A model generated the notes under the pieces. It saw nothing but the letters and a program-made list of their open reading frames with translations, made no database searches and was not told where the DNA came from. Below, piece by piece: positions 1-12,604 of a DNA stretch of 64,000 nt. The stretch lies in assembly GCA_905147135.1 (NCBI GenBank), contig LR990041.1, positions 12,461,907-12,525,906 on the forward strand. Direction: 5' to 3'. The position numbers were made by a program, and so were the translations under genes. Source of the stretch: Blastobasis lacticolella (Eukaryota > Arthropoda > Insecta > Lepidoptera > Blastobasidae). Within the stretch, counting starts at the first letter, position 1. Each line of letters opens with the position of its first letter.

Positions 1-354
1 TTTGAGATATTCAAATCTAATCTCGAACAAAATAGGCAGCGACATCATGTAAAGTTGAGAACAGCGATCTGCGAAACAAATAGGGGCACTGCTTCGCGAT
101 AAGACACTCAGTTTACATTGGAGCACTTTCATTGTTAGTAGAACAAAGGGCTTGCCGTAGTCTAAAACGTGTTTTGTACGAAATGGCTAACACGCCGGAA
201 GCAAGTACGGCTGTGCTCAAAACATAATTCTCTTTGTCTCAAAATTAAATCCTTAGGCAGCGGGGGCCAAGGAAAATCAAGCAATACACAAACATGGCGG
301 TCGTTTTCAAAATATTAATAATGTAAAGCTTTCTTGTAATTTTTATGATACGTA
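1..354. other. No gene recognised
   Basis: AT-rich sequence with no convincing reading frame, repeat end or structured element by eye. Confidence 0.5.
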
Positions 355-676
355 AATCTCCTTGGCGTTAATATCCCGGTTGTGCTCTCGCACACGAGGG
401 TCAGGAGTCCGCCTTGACCATGATCCAGAATTTAGTATCTATTAAGGTATTTAAAGTGGGGTGACTGCCTCCTGACCTTTTGACCGTGTTAACAGGGGAA
501 CCTGACCAGACCTGACCAGATTTCATCACGATATTTGCCCTCGCCGTATAAGCATCGGTTAGTGTTCAACTAATGTAAGTTACTGAGAACAGAGTCGTTG
601 GTACATGGCCGCACTGGGGTTTGAACCCGGTACTCTCGCTTACAAGTCGGGCCACTTAACCACTAGCCCACCGACG
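355..676 (-). mobile_element. tRNA-derived SINE, family A, copy 1
   Basis: Read on the minus strand, the head near 676 has an A-box-like TGGGCTAGTGG (10 of 11 to TRGYNNARNGG) and a B box GGTTCAAACCC at 617-627. The body runs left to a tail at 361-440 that contains the phrase CTTGGCGTTAAT and a short hairpin (385-400). The same head and body recur at 14178-14399 and 51588-51885. The tail matches the 3' ends of the RTE elements near 35.3 and 38.4 kb. The family name is mine. The exact 3' boundary is uncertain because no GAT repeat remains here. Confidence 0.8.
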
Positions 677-689
677 CTTATAAATGTGT

Positions 690-2480
690 CTATTAATTGA
701 ATGGTTTTAATAGTTGTAATTAGTATGTATCCTTTCGTATACCGTGGTCTGTGAACGAGAGCGTGAACGAAACGGCCTTATAGTATACCTATATACTTCA
801 CCGCAACGTTATTTCTGGCCTAATAAAGACGGCTAAGGCACAAGCCAAAGGCTTGTGTATGCAATATCCCGCACTACAGGCCGTGTACAACTTAGATGAA
901 CGGCAAAGGGACTCTTGTAGAGCAATATTACGCTCCACGCTACACTCATAAGTTTTACGATATCCACTCGCTTAGATTTTATTACGGAGTCTAAGCGGAA
1001 GCCAATGCAATATCTAACTTGCCTAATCCTAGCTTCACTGTACGATATTAAACAAGTATATTAGATTACAGCGATGTGCCAATATAAGTTTTCCACAAAA
1101 CCAAAACGATTCTTCTTGTTCTGAAAATTGTCGTCTACTGAATTATTCCAAGGAACAGCTAAATAGTCAGAAATGTTTATATCATTTTTGTGCAAGACAA
1201 CAGTTTTACGACGAAGATTACAAAACGGGATACTCAGTCTAGTTTTGTCAGCAAACTTTTATTCTATTGCAGACAAAATACATACTTATAATTATGCTGA
1301 AGAGTGATATTTTGTTTTGAGGTGAATTTAATGAACGTCTTTTTCGTCGTCCCAACTTACATTCCAGTAAAATTGTGTTCTAGAAAAGCGTCCTACTTCT
1401 AAAGTTTAAAAGTCGTTTAACGTCATAGACGCGGAAGTGAGCACTGAAAATGAAGTGTCGTGCAGGTGCCAAACAAAAAATAATTATTGACTTATTTTAA
1501 ATAAATCTACACGCAGAAATGGCGAGACCGAATGTTAGAAAGAGTAAATTAGTAAAAATTAAGGGAGTTATTCCCGTGTTCGACCTACCAAAACAACTTT
1601 CAGATGTGGAGTGACAACGTCTTCATCGTTTAAGAAAGAAAGAGGACAAAAGAAGAACACCAGTTCGCACTAGGTTGGCGAAAATGCCGAGAGGCGAATC
1701 CGAAGATCGACAATTTCTACATTGCTTCCATCCACACCATCTGGCCCACTTGAAAAAAAATGAAATTTCGATGGACGAATCAAATTCACGAAAAAATTAA
1801 CGATGGTGGCTTGACCTCTGGCCATTCCAATTTTTTTTAGTTATATATGTTTATAGTTACTATACCTACTACAAAGCTAGAACATTACTACTAAGCCTCA
1901 GAAATCTACTCAAGTATGCGAAAGTAGGTTAGAAACAGCGCAGCAGAAGCGCGGTTTGAGCCGTAATTTAGGAAACAATATTACTATCATATACATCCTT
2001 CGAAATTTATAGATTTGAATTAAACATGACCTGAGGTATAGTCATCCACACCAAAAGTAGAAATCTGCGCACTACTTTTAATTTTGTTATTAAATTTTTA
2101 TTTTTGACTCGAATTCGATCGAAGCATTCTTGAGCATTGTTGACAGTGCTTGCGACATTGAACTATGTGTTTGATTCATGATTGTCGATTGATAGCTGCT
2201 CAAATGGTTTAGAAGCTTGTGGAGCTGTACTGGTACAGCCCACGATTTTTGAACTTTGGGGTTTTCCTACACATGGCATGGAAATAAAATTTAATCATGT
2301 TATTTTGAATATATTGATGTACATTCAAAACCACTAATGCGCCTATGACATACTTAGGTTCGAGAAAGAGACTAAAAATAAAAAAACTACAATTACAAAA
2401 TAACGTTATCTACCCACAAAATACTTGAACCAAGTAAATGAACCGCAATCTTTTGAGCACACATTTCCATTATACTCATT
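690..2480. other. No gene recognised
   Basis: AT-rich intergenic or intronic DNA. Only short, scattered open frames are present and none resembles a known domain. Confidence 0.5.
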
Positions 2481-2489
2481 CTAAAAACT

Positions 2490-2687
2490 TTGTCGTTTTT
2501 GACCAAGGTCAACCTTGGTCGACCAACTTTGTCAATCAGCCTCAGGGTCCTAAGCGTACCAGGTTGGTCATCCAGGGTTGACTTTGGTCAATCTTTACTG
2601 GCTTCAGTAAACATAGGTTGGTTGACCAGAGCTGAGCTTGGTAAACCCTTACTAGATCCACTAAAACTTAGGCCCACGCAGGCCTAA
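2490..2687. repeat. Degenerate TTGGTC/GGTTGAC-rich tract
   Basis: The hexamer TTGGTC or its complement recurs many times over about 190 bp, beginning with a short palindrome GACCAAGG-TCAA-CCTTGGTC. The repetition explains why a frame stays open here. A related phrase appears near 3481-3500. It may be decayed satellite DNA. The AGGTCA-like half-sites are noted but no function is claimed. Confidence 0.45.
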
Positions 2688-2744
2688 GTGTACGCTTGAA
2701 GTCATCATTTTAGAAGCGGTATATTAGAGGTCTCTTTAGAGGCA

Positions 2745-2862
2745 GGCAACGCATTGGTGACTCCCCTGGTGTTGCTGATGTCCATAGGCGGCGGTGACCA
2801 CTTTCCATCAGGTGGCCCGCTTGCCTGTTTGTCTGCTGAGTAACATAAAAAAAAGTCATTAA
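2745..2862 (+). mobile_element. A-tailed retroelement 3' end (family D)
   Basis: The core TCCATAGGCGGCGGTGACCA followed by an ACCATCAGG-like phrase, a CTTGCCTGTTTG phrase and an A-run is repeated at 32155-32225, 41805-41912 and 52783-52840, and on the opposite strand near 28895 and 58960. The A-run at the right gives plus orientation. The parent element cannot be named from this window. Confidence 0.6.
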
Positions 2863-2869
2863 CCGCAGA

Positions 2870-5595
2870 AAGGTGCAAGCGGTTATCGTTTTTATAATAA
2901 TGTTATTTTAAAAAGCCTTTCAAGACTTGTTGTATAAACAGTCACGGGGTTTTCTCGGAAACTCTGAATGTAATAAAGAAGTTATTCTACCCAGCCCGGG
3001 TGACATTGAAATATGATGCCAATTTTCAGGGCTGAATATATGAGACATTAAGGATCACTAAACAGCGCAGACGCTGTTATCGACAAGGAATATTATGATA
3101 CACTTTCTTACTATAAGCAGTATTAGCATGAAATATGCAAATTGATTCCAAATGACAAACAATGATTAGGTATAAAAGATGCCTGACAAAATCCTTCCCC
3201 AAATAATTCTACATGGTTTTGTTCGGCGCTGTCCACTATAGTACTTATATCTAACTTATAAGGGGCCTACGAGTGGAACTGTGGACTTGATATCGTTTAT
3301 CTTACCTACATGTAGGGTGCCTGCTCACGCTGCGCCTTCGAATTCGAAGTAGCCACGTATAGATACCTAGATTCTTCTTTAGATTTCTGTGAATACATGA
3401 ATAAGTCAATTTATGTCAAAAATATATATTGTCTAATTTTATCCCGAGACTGTTCAACTAGTCTCAACATCCTCAGCGGAAGACCTTGGTCAACCTTGTA
3501 AATACCTCTTTCCAATAAAAAAATTGCCTTGTTTTCAATAAAAAATTTATAAGCTCGCAAATATTTTCTATACTTACATATTATATCAAATAATGGAGGT
3601 ATCATAACGTTGGTGTGGTGTAAGCAAACGCCCGTTACCCAAAATCGCAGTCAATCCTTCTGTTTGCCGATCGGGCGGCCGCGAATCCGGGAAATTGAAA
3701 ATATTTGAATTCGGGTAGGGGAGTACATTTGTTATTGTCACAATGCTCGTGGCGAGAAATCAGCGGTATTAATCTTGTGCTCCAAATTGCAGACACGTTT
3801 AAAGCTTTCAATGTATGAGTCGTCTTATTGTGTATACATGTGTGATATTTGTACCTACTGTATGTTTGCCTAATCTATAAATCGCCATTTTATTTTAGCT
3901 TAAATATAGGTTAGTACTTATTACTTGTTAGGCACTTTTGCTCTTCTACGTGTTAATTATTAGGCACTTTCCAGTCACTAGTATCTACCGCTACTTTTCA
4001 TTCTCATTTCAAGGTCGAACCGAAACTGCTATTTCACTTCCAGAACTGGGTCCGGTTAGCGAACAAATTTTTGTTTACAACAACTATACCTATCGCAAAA
4101 CCATAACAATGGATGGAATTTCCCAGATGCTCATAAGGAGGCTGTGTTATACGACTATTTTACTGTGCTCCAGAATCAATTCTGCAAAATGATAATTTTA
4201 TTCATAGAGTTCCCGCTACAATCGTATCGCTTACTTTGTTCGTGATTTGGTTCAGAAATATTATGAATGGAACAATCGCTGGAGCCCGCATGCCCTGCTA
4301 ATAATTTTTACTTGTTTTGGCGAGCTCGCTTTTATAAGATAAAATGGATTGTTTGCTGATCTTAGCAATATTTATTGTCTCAGTTTCATGAAACTCAGCA
4401 GATTATTCAGGTGACCAGTTTATTGTAACCTATTTTACATACAAGAAATGGTACGTTGATTCCGTCTTTGAAAACTGTCGACAATCAATTGCTATACTTA
4501 CATTCCAAAAGCCCCTTAAAGTATATTGAAACCCTTCATCAAGGGCCGGGCTTTCCAAATATGACAGTGAAATATGTGCCCAATTCCAAATGCCCTGGTA
4601 AACAACAAGTGTCATCAGAAAGCTGACCTCGTGGCGAATGCAAAGTGGCTACATACGTCAAAAAGTACGTAACAGAAGTAAAGAATGTTCGTGGGCTGAA
4701 GTCGATGAGTAATGGCCGACATTTTTCTCCCCTTTCCTTATGAACTCTAGTATATCCATGTCGAACAAAATTTCTCTTGTTCGTCTTCTTGTAAATAGAA
4801 ACTTGGAAACGCTTAAGGAGGAAATATTTTGCGAAGTTTAGGTACGTCCTTAGATAAGCCTGTTTGTCTTTGAACAGATGTTGAACAGACGTTCTTGGAA
4901 AAAAATTATGACTAATATAATATTAGTGATTCTAGACGGAAAACAAGGGGATCCAAAATAATTGGTAATAAAATCGGACAACGCTTTTGAAGTTCCGGCG
5001 GAAAGTGTGAAATGGGAAACACTCATTGCGTATAGTTTATATTTTTTATGTTTTAAGTACAGCAGACAAACAGGCAAGCAGGCTACATGATGGAAAGTGA
5101 ATACTGCCGAAAATCAGCATTGAGTTATTAACATCCAAGGGCGCCTATGCATTGCCTCCCTCTAATTACGGCTGATGATGGCAATATTTATGACGTGAGG
5201 TTAGTGACATCGAGGCAAACAGCAAATGCTATTGTCTACTAAAGCATTCGGTAAATGATCTCAAAGAAAAACTCTCAGTTTTTCATCCACCCACAGCCAT
5301 ATATCACTGGATGACCAAGAGAAAATTTAATAGTTGGTAGTTGGGAGCGGCCGTGGGCAGTGGAAGGCCGCAGCTTCCCCGAGGGCTGGCCGTTTTGACC
5401 GTAATCACGCTAATGGACGAACCTTGTGTCCGATCCGCACTAGACCGCCATTCGGCTGACACTTTAACATCCTTATTTAGTTTATTAGACCTTAGCGCGA
5501 CGCCGTGTTTGCTTAGGCAATCAATCGAGTGAGATGTAAACACCTGATCTAATGTTATTTACAGGCGGTTTGGTATTTTGACATGACTGAATACA
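2870..5595. other. No gene recognised
   Basis: No domain-like frame is visible. A GC-richer patch at 5341-5470 has opposing open frames on both strands but neither resembles a known protein. Confidence 0.45.
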
Positions 5596-5599
5596 GCTC

Positions 5600-5677
5600 G
5601 TACACAGTCGGACCCTGTGCCCGCGGCCCCTTAAACGCGGGGGCGCAAACGGGACATAATGATGATGATGATGAATA
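5600..5677 (+). mobile_element. RTE-type 3' tail with GAT repeats
   Basis: A short stem (CCCGCG at 5620-5625, CGCGGG at 5636-5641) is followed by GCGCAAACGGGACATAAT and then GATGATGATGATG. This matches the 3' tail of the RTE elements at 35239 and 38360, read on the other strand there. It is a heavily 5'-truncated fragment. Confidence 0.7.
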
Positions 5678-6106
5678 CAGCTCGTACATAATAAATACTT
5701 TGTAGACAAGTCTGGAACGACTGTCTTGCACGTCCGAGTTTCTTCACACTTCGAGTCACGCACTTTGGAACAAAAAAAACTAATATCATTAAATTAATAA
5801 ACAGTTGCTACGCTATTCAACCGTTATTTTAACGATCAGTGTTATTTAGTTTAGTTTATTAGTTTCTACGAATGAAGGTGTTATTTTGACTCAACTTTAC
5901 AGAAAAGTTATTAAAGTGGTGCAGTAAATAATTATGCCGACATTAGGAAAAAGCAAAAAAGTAAAGCACAGCAATAGCCTAGCAATATAATAATATAGCA
6001 CTACGTTGTAGGATATAGGGAGCGCACGAAAATAAAATTTTCTTAGCGACCCAAACTTTTGACTTTTCGTAGCTATAGTACTTATTTATCTTGTATATAT
6101 TATAGA

Positions 6107-6472
6107 ATACTAGCTGACCCGGCGCGACTTCGTTCGCGTAGCGTTCTAACCCTACACCTACCCTACACCTACCCTACACCTACCCTACACCTACCCTACA
6201 CCTACCCTACACCTACCGTACACTTACCCTACACCTACCCTACACCTATCCTACACCTACCCTACACCTACCCTACACCTACGTCTAAAAAATAAAATAA
6301 AAAATTAGGGGTGGACTACCCCTAACATTTAGGGGGATGAAAAATAGATGTTGGCCGATTCTCATAGATACCGGATAAGCACAAAAAATTTCATCAAAAT
6401 CGGTCAAGCCGTTTCGGAGGAGTATGGCAACGAAAACTGTGACACGAGAATTTTATATATTAGATTATATAT
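6107..6472 (+). mobile_element. Interspersed repeat with internal 11-bp minisatellite, copy 1
   Basis: It starts TAGCTGACCCGGCGCGACTT and ends near TTTTATATATTAGA. In between are an 11-bp tandem array, then a region reading GGGGTGGACTACCCCTAAC and ATCGGTCAAGCCGTTTCGGA. A second copy at 14541-14946 is almost identical outside the array. Elements of this look are common in moth and butterfly genomes. I cannot assign it firmly to SINE, Helitron or LINE-tail status. Confidence 0.7.
6150..6281 (+). repeat. 11-bp minisatellite, 12 units
   Basis: Twelve units of CCCTACACCTA occupy exactly 132 bp, with at least two variant units (CCGTACACTTA and TCCTACACCTA). Because 11 is not a multiple of 3, the array keeps frames open as an 11-residue peptide repeat. 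That reading frame is an artefact. Confidence 0.95.
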
Positions 6473-6477
6473 TATTT

Positions 6478-6700
6478 TAGACATAGACATAGACGTAACT
6501 TTATTTGGTCCAGTAACACATTCAAATACTTAAAACTAACATAATAAATACATATTAAGAAAGCAGGGCGATGCGTCCTCGGACCAAACTGGACCAGCCT
6601 CAGCTTAATGCTATGAATGGCAGCAGCCAAACACAGCGCCGGTTTTCAGACTGACCCATAATAGAGCTCGATGCGCGCACTACGCGAACGACGTGCTAAC
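6478..6700 (-). mobile_element. Possible LINE 3' end fragment
   Basis: The tandem phrase GACATAGACATAGACGTAAC followed by TTTATTTGG resembles the short-repeat tail plus poly(A)-signal arrangement of CR1-like LINE 3' ends read on the minus strand, as at 42149. There is no coding remnant to confirm it. Confidence 0.35.
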
Positions 6701-7039
6701 ACAGAAATTATTAATTATTAATACCAATATATATAATACAAAATAAAGAAAAGAAATATATTTTTAGATGTATAACCTGTAATATTTATTTATATATAAA
6801 TAAACTTGGGATAAATAATTACATATACCTTATTATAATGAAAACCAATAAATTAAGACCAAACATTACCTTTTTTATTCTTAAACGCTGTTCCCAGTTG
6901 GACTAAAAAAATGGCAAACAAAGAAATAATCACAACAAATAAACAAGAAATGCACTCACATCCTGGCCAAGTAAGAAGGACGCACTCGCGTACCAGGGTT
7001 CAAATCTTTTTGGTAACTTATTAAGAAAATTTTAATGTA

Positions 7040-7145
7040 TTTTAAAAAAGAATATCTAATTTTCTATATAATATCTAATTATCTCTAATATATTATATCT
7101 AATATATATCTAATATATTATATCTAATTATCTAATTTTCATAAA
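7040..7145. repeat. AT-rich TATCTAAT microsatellite-like tract
   Basis: Irregular repeats of TATCTAAT and TATATCTAATATA extend for about 100 bp. Confidence 0.7.
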
Positions 7146-7704
7146 ATTATCAAAAGACCGGACGGCCTAACATCCTTTTGGCAGTAGTCGTGTAGTAGGT
7201 ATAATATACAGGGACTCAGGCACCCTGTTGTTGCTGAGCTGATTGGACGATTGAGTTCTGAATAGCTTTTGCTACGGTACGAAATCCCCTCCGACCACCA
7301 TGGACATCACAAATTGCCAAAAAAAAATAGGAAAAAAAATAATAGGAATTGTTGCGGTACAGGTTGGTATGCTGTAAGTAACGATCCAGCGTATCACCGC
7401 CTTTCAATAAAACAACATCTTGAAGCATAGTGAGGCTTCGGCTTGCTACCATTTCATCAGAAACATCCATATGCGGTTCAGTGTTTCTTAGAGTTAAATG
7501 GTGTCGATACTTGTCTCACAGTTGCACTGGGTTCGAGAGGTCACAGGATATCAGCATCTCAGTATGATATCTTGGGATATTATCATGTAAGATTGCCTCT
7601 GCGATAGTCATGCTATCATGTCGTCATCAAGAAGGTACTTTGCGCTGCAGGCCGCGTGGGAGGAAGGGTGTTCAATACTAACGAGTGTTTTGAGGAATGC
7701 AAAT

Positions 7705-8480
7705 GAATGAGGTAGCGCCGTGATCCGCGGATGCAGTAGCAAGCCGGCAGCTCCAAAATTAAGTTTAATCTGGGGCGAAGCCAATCTATTGCCGGTTAAC
7801 GCTACTAAATACAAACATTTTTGTTTTCCGGCATTCCATCTAGTTCCGACTTTCCGGAATGTACTTGTGGAAATTACCGACAACCTACAGCTTGTTGAAC
7901 AATCAAGCAATCTCAACTTGAAACAGAACATCGAATCCAAAGCAGAGACTGTAGCCAAGAAACTTCGTATCTTCTCGAAGACTTGTACTTCAAAGCAGTT
8001 GCTTCAGTTATATCAAGCACAAGTCCGATCCTGCAGAAGTACTGCTGCCACCTCTGGGATAGATTAGGCAAATACCAACTGGCCGCTTTAGATTCTGTGG
8101 AAAAATGTTAAAAAAATATCATTTGTGACCCGCAATTGATTGAGGCTAAGCTGCCACGAGTATCGGCGTGGATTTACGTGTCTGTCGGTCTTCTGCAGGT
8201 TGTATATTGGAGAGTGAGCGATGCAATTTCAGCCTTCGCGATACGCGATCCGGACAAACGCTTCATCCTTATATCGTGGATCTTCTAGCTATCCGCACTA
8301 GCCGCTTTGGTTCAACCTCTATAATATGTACGGCATAGAAATGGAACGGCACGGCAATGCACTGTTACAACAAGGCAGTGGCCTGCGAGTGTGTCCCCTG
8401 ATCATTCAACGCTAGAGTGAACATACTGTTCCTAGACAGGCATGTTCCATCTTACCACCACTTGTAGATAAGTTTGTGGC
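7705..8480 (+). pseudogene. Jockey-like LINE reverse transcriptase C-terminal remnant
   Basis: An open stretch at 7720-8067 encodes WGEANLLPVNATKY, then FRNVLVEITDNLQLV, and then a segment ending TSKQLLQLYQAQVR. This pattern matches the region after the reverse transcriptase core in Jockey-like LINEs, where the protein reads roughly ITD.L..LG, then KAGKKL..L, then QLL.LYKAQIRP. Downstream, in shifted frames, come peptide pieces equivalent to YQLAALDSVEK and the following alpha-helical region. There are several stops and frameshifts, so it is not functional. The exact clade is inferred from general similarity only. Confidence 0.7.
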
Positions 8481-8599
8481 AGTCTAATATGAATCATAAT
8501 ATGAAAAGCTAATGTAGCCTTTTTAGACCCCCAGGTGAGATGGCGGTCAAATGCCTGGCTAGTCTAATTAAAAAAAGAGATAAACTTAAGCTTTGCTTA

Positions 8600-9930
8600 T
8601 TGCTTGCTTTTTAGTATAAGTACCTACCGTACTTCTTCGGCATCATCTTCATACTGTCGCTAATATCTCCTCATCGCCAATGCTGCACGTTACCGCATAA
8701 TCATTTGACCTTACGTGTGGCTGTGGTTCAGTGCCAGCCCACAGCCGCCGGAGACGTGCAATTTCACAAATATACTGTCCCAGAGGCGCTGTTCAATACG
8801 CGGCAATCTGTGTACGGCCACTGTAACGTATTGCCAATTAGGGAAAAGATGCGGCCATGTGAGTAGTTGCCTAATAAACCAAAGGGAATTGCGCCTGTCA
8901 ATGCCCGCCGCCGTGGAAACAACTAAATTACTGCTACAACCTGCTTAATTTATTTGCTCCCGGTGGTAATCTCGGTCTAGGGGTGTATTTTTGTTTACGA
9001 ATATGCTTTTGCTCTCGGTTCGTTTAATTAAAGGTTTGTTCGGGCCTGGAACATTTGTTGCATGAAACAACATTTGCGCAAACTTTTGTTCGTATCGAGA
9101 GTACTAATAATTTACTTCTGAATTTACAATTCCACATATTATGTTTTAACCTATCACATGAGAATCACTCAATTCATCATAAAAAGTAGAGACATACCTT
9201 ACAGTTCAATTCTGTAGTTTTGTGTATGTTTGATAAAAAAAAATTATATTTGAAAGTGTTCATTACAGTATTGGTTACAATATTGGTTTTCTTTTATTTA
9301 ATTAACATTTCGTTAACAAAGAGGTACAAAAATATATAAAATTTGCCGGCCGAAAACACAAAAGTCATTGCTGAGTTGAACGCTCCATTTTGAAAATTGT
9401 TATTACCTCACCATCTTCGACTATTACTAGAGTTTAGAGTTGTTATAAATGAGATTGAAAGTCTAGAATTTCACACAGAAAAGCTAGATTTCAGGCTTCA
9501 AGAGTAACTCTAGAGTTTGACACAGCTTAACTGTTTCACAAAATAAAAAAAGGCCCTGCCCCAATGTATATCAATAATAATAAAAAAAAATTTAATAGTG
9601 CATGCTGTCGAGATTGCTACCATAATTTTGTTTCAAACTTTTGGAGATTTTTGTATGGGCCGAATTGTGTTCTTTACTTTTTTACTTACTTATTTTTCAT
9701 CCTTCACTAATTATCATGAACAAAAAGAGTGATAACGACTCCGAACGACGCAACAACTCAAACAGGTTCCTAAAACCCCTCGGTCAAAACCCTCTTTAAT
9801 TTGGCAACCAGTTTAAACTTAAACGATAAAGGGATCAAAAAGTGCTCGAAACGGGCCCTTCATGAGAATTAAAACAATTACAGGTGATGTTCGGAGGGGT
9901 ATCCATTAGCCGGAGCCGGTAGCCGGGCAG
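8600..9930. other. No gene recognised
   Basis: AT-rich sequence with no domain-like frame. An open frame at 8715-8948 shows no recognisable motif. Confidence 0.45.
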
Positions 9931-10304
9931 ATAATGCGGGCCGGTGTGGCGTGGCAAGGTGGGGTTATTGTTCCGCCAACAATGGCGGCACTTACGCGCG
10001 CTCTCTTATCTCGTCAACCACCTCGTTTGTAAGGCTACCTGCGCCGGGACCGTCCTGTCGGTATTGCTCGGATATAATTTCAACATTGATGCACTGGAAC
10101 ACAATGCCCCGACCGAGCTGGGCACAGATAAGGCGCTATACTATACTCGAACACACAGGAAATTTCCCAACCAAATGGAGTTCGTGGAAATAGCTTTAGG
10201 CGATTTATCTGCGGTTGGTTACCAATGTCCTACTAATGGTTATTGTGTGGGGGTATCTCGAATCTAGGTGTAAAAGGTGGAATGTCAAATCAATAAAAGG
10301 TATT

Positions 10305-10667
10305 AAAAGGATACACCAGAAAGCCAGAGAAAGTCTGTGGCGAAAGGAATTTGCTCCTCAATCGTTCGTCCCACCCGAGGAGAAATTGCCACCTGGCTAT
10401 GAACTGCCGTGGCCGATTTGGAGGACGCTGACTAGGTTGCGTGCCTAGGTCGGCAGATAGAAAGACAACTTGTGCAGTCAACTGTGTGTGTGACAACTTG
10501 TACATCGCCTCCACAGAATGCACCTGTGAGTGTGGAGCCTCGCCCCAGACCATGGCGCATTTGCTCGTCTGCCCGGCCTGCCCCGACTCATGCTCACTCG
10601 AGGATTTATTTAAGGCCTCGGACATTGCCATCCGCTTCGCTCGGTTTTGGACTGGAAAAATATAAGT
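10305..10667 (+). pseudogene. Non-LTR retrotransposon C-terminal Cys-motif fragment
   Basis: The reading begins PPGYELPWPIWRTLTRLRA and, after a frame change near 10445, continues through CECGASPQTMAHLLVCPACP to FARFWTGKI and a stop. The C-x-C, H and C arrangement followed by a conserved terminal RFW-like motif is typical of the C-terminal zinc-knuckle region of Jockey/R1-like LINE ORF2 proteins. At least one frameshift and an in-frame stop separate the halves. The upstream sequence from 9940 is open in several frames but I could not relate it to this element. Confidence 0.65.
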
Positions 10668-11149
10668 AATCATAATAAAATAAAAATTTATACACTTAAC
10701 CTATTTATCATTGACACGATGTATAGATAAGAAGAACGGATAAACCAACATTTATTTGCCGAAAAACGTCTTACACCATAGCCCGTGGAACAACTTGAAG
10801 TTAGTCTACGCCCCATATTAGATAAAGTATATCGTTCTGCAGGATGAAGCTGTTACATTGAGCCTAATACTTTAGTGATAACGCAGCGCAAGTAGTGCAT
10901 TTACGACACCAATCCCGTACATTTTCCCGACCATTGAATGAAGCCAGTATTTTGGTCTGTGTTTTTTTAATCCCATAGACGTCCACCTGATACACCAACA
11001 TGTATCTCCTCTCCTGTAGAACGTTTTTTGGGCAGGAGAAAAGTATAATTCATATTGTATTTTAAACCATAAGAGTCTCTATTTCTATTATTATCAAGCA
11101 CTATTTTTTTAACTATTGACGTGTTTTAAATTTGCTCTTGTTTCATTGG

Positions 11150-11345
11150 AATCTTAGATGGACTAAACGTCAAGTAAGCAGCCTCACCAATGGTGCGTAA
11201 TATTTGGGCTTGTTAAAGCACAAATTTTCAAACTTTGCACATACAGAGCACTATTTAGGCACTATTTTTGGGTATATAAATCGTATTGATACATACAGTA
11301 TTTCTTAGTGACTAGACGTCAAGTTAGCAGCCTCAGTAAATTGAT
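11150..11345. repeat. Diverged direct duplication (about 152 bp apart)
   Basis: The phrase ACGTCAAGTAAGCAGCCTCA near 11168 recurs as ACGTCAAGTTAGCAGCCTCA near 11317. Between and after them, CACTATTT occurs repeatedly. Confidence 0.7.
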
Positions 11346-11984
11346 CAAATATCTTTTAAAATAGAGTAGCACTATTTATATGAAATAGGTACTATTTGTT
11401 ACTATTTGCCCTGCTGCCCGGTTGCTGGCGTTTAAAAATATTGTGAACACGATTCGACGCTTCGGCCTACAATGGTTAGTACAACAAAGTAACAGTAGTA
11501 ATTATTAGGTCGAACGGAAATTAAAATCGGCCCCATTTATCCAAAGCAAAAATCGAAGCCGACAAAAACGGCAATCGACTTTGCGCAGAATTTGATTCTT
11601 TTCACTTAAGATTTTTGTGCCTCAGTATTATTTTGCATGGATAATCGATATTTTGTTAATAATAAATAATTGTTCTAATGGATGTTCTGACGTTTTCCTA
11701 ATTAGACATATCGCTCCGATATTTTGCTGCTAGACCGTTTGATCTGATTCCGTATTCCGAGAGGTTAAATCTTACTATTATAAATGGTCACACGTAGGTA
11801 CGCAAGCATAAACGGAAATTAAACTACCTGGCAATGGCAATATTATATATCTTACGCTATTATTGTCAACAGCGGTATCAAGGACCAACATCGATGTTGT
11901 TTCACTTTGTACAAGGTAAAACATTATTGCTTTTTTAACTAAATTGTTGGTATGTATGCACCATATCATAGCAGTGAAAAATTA

Positions 11985-12195
11985 TCGGTCCGCGACAGGT
12001 CGATATGGCAATTTTCTAGTGATGCGACATTACTTGATAATCGATATTTCTTTTTACCACTTGTCCGAATCTTTCTCCACATAATAATATTGTGATATAG
12101 CTAACGTCCGCGACACGATAGGTGGACGATATTCTAGTGATACGCTACATCACGTAGCAGGTATATAATCGATATCGATATTATTTTTAGTAGAC
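11985..12195. repeat. Diverged tandem duplication (about 118-bp period)
   Basis: Both halves contain GTCCGCGACA, then TTCTAGTGATRCG, then TAATCGATAT. Their spacing indicates an old tandem duplication. Confidence 0.65.
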
Positions 12196-12337
12196 AACTA
12201 TTGAACCGCACGCCGTGTCTTGTAGCCTTAGAAATAGAAAATAAACGCAACATGGACGATGTGGAGCATACAGCCATACTGTGAACCGTTCAATACTCCT
12301 CTTGACACACTGTCTATATAGCTATTATAAATTTCAT

Positions 12338-12590
12338 AGAAATAAATACAATAAACACAGCGCCATCTAGCCCCAAAGTAAGCAAAGCATGTGTTATGGG
12401 TGCTAAATAACTGATGCACTAATACTAATATCTTTGAAATACATTCTTAATATACATAATTATAACACCGAGACCCATAACAAAAATTTAAATTCACCAT
12501 TTCAATTTCTGCTCGGACGGGATTCGAACCCGGGAACTCTGCGTGGCAGACCGGCATGAACTGAATAAACCACTCAGATCATCGTGTGAA
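12338..12590 (-). mobile_element. tRNA-derived SINE, family B, copy 1
   Basis: The minus strand has a perfect pol III B box GGTTCGAATCC (plus-strand 12520-12530) in its head, followed by a body with AATTTCTGCTCGG. It ends at the left with the phrase GCGCCATCTAGCCCC and an A-rich AATAAATACAATAAA tail. Matching copies are at 17603-17876 and 59180-59385. Confidence 0.8.
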
Positions 12591-12604
12591 CATTGCGTGA
12601 AATA

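Noticed and set aside
600..676. True tRNA genes at SINE heads (here and at 12520, 14340, 17815, 51600, 59350)
   Set aside because: They are linked to repeated bodies and tails, with degraded acceptor and anticodon stems, so they are SINE heads.
6059..6295. A protein with LHLPYTYPTPT repeats, also at 14543-14806
   Set aside because: It is an artefact of the 11-bp minisatellite.
9944..10267. Overlapping frames of 107 and 80 codons upstream of the 10.3-kb LINE fragment
   Set aside because: Neither resembles LINE or host proteins, and two overlapping frames in one direction suggest base composition only.
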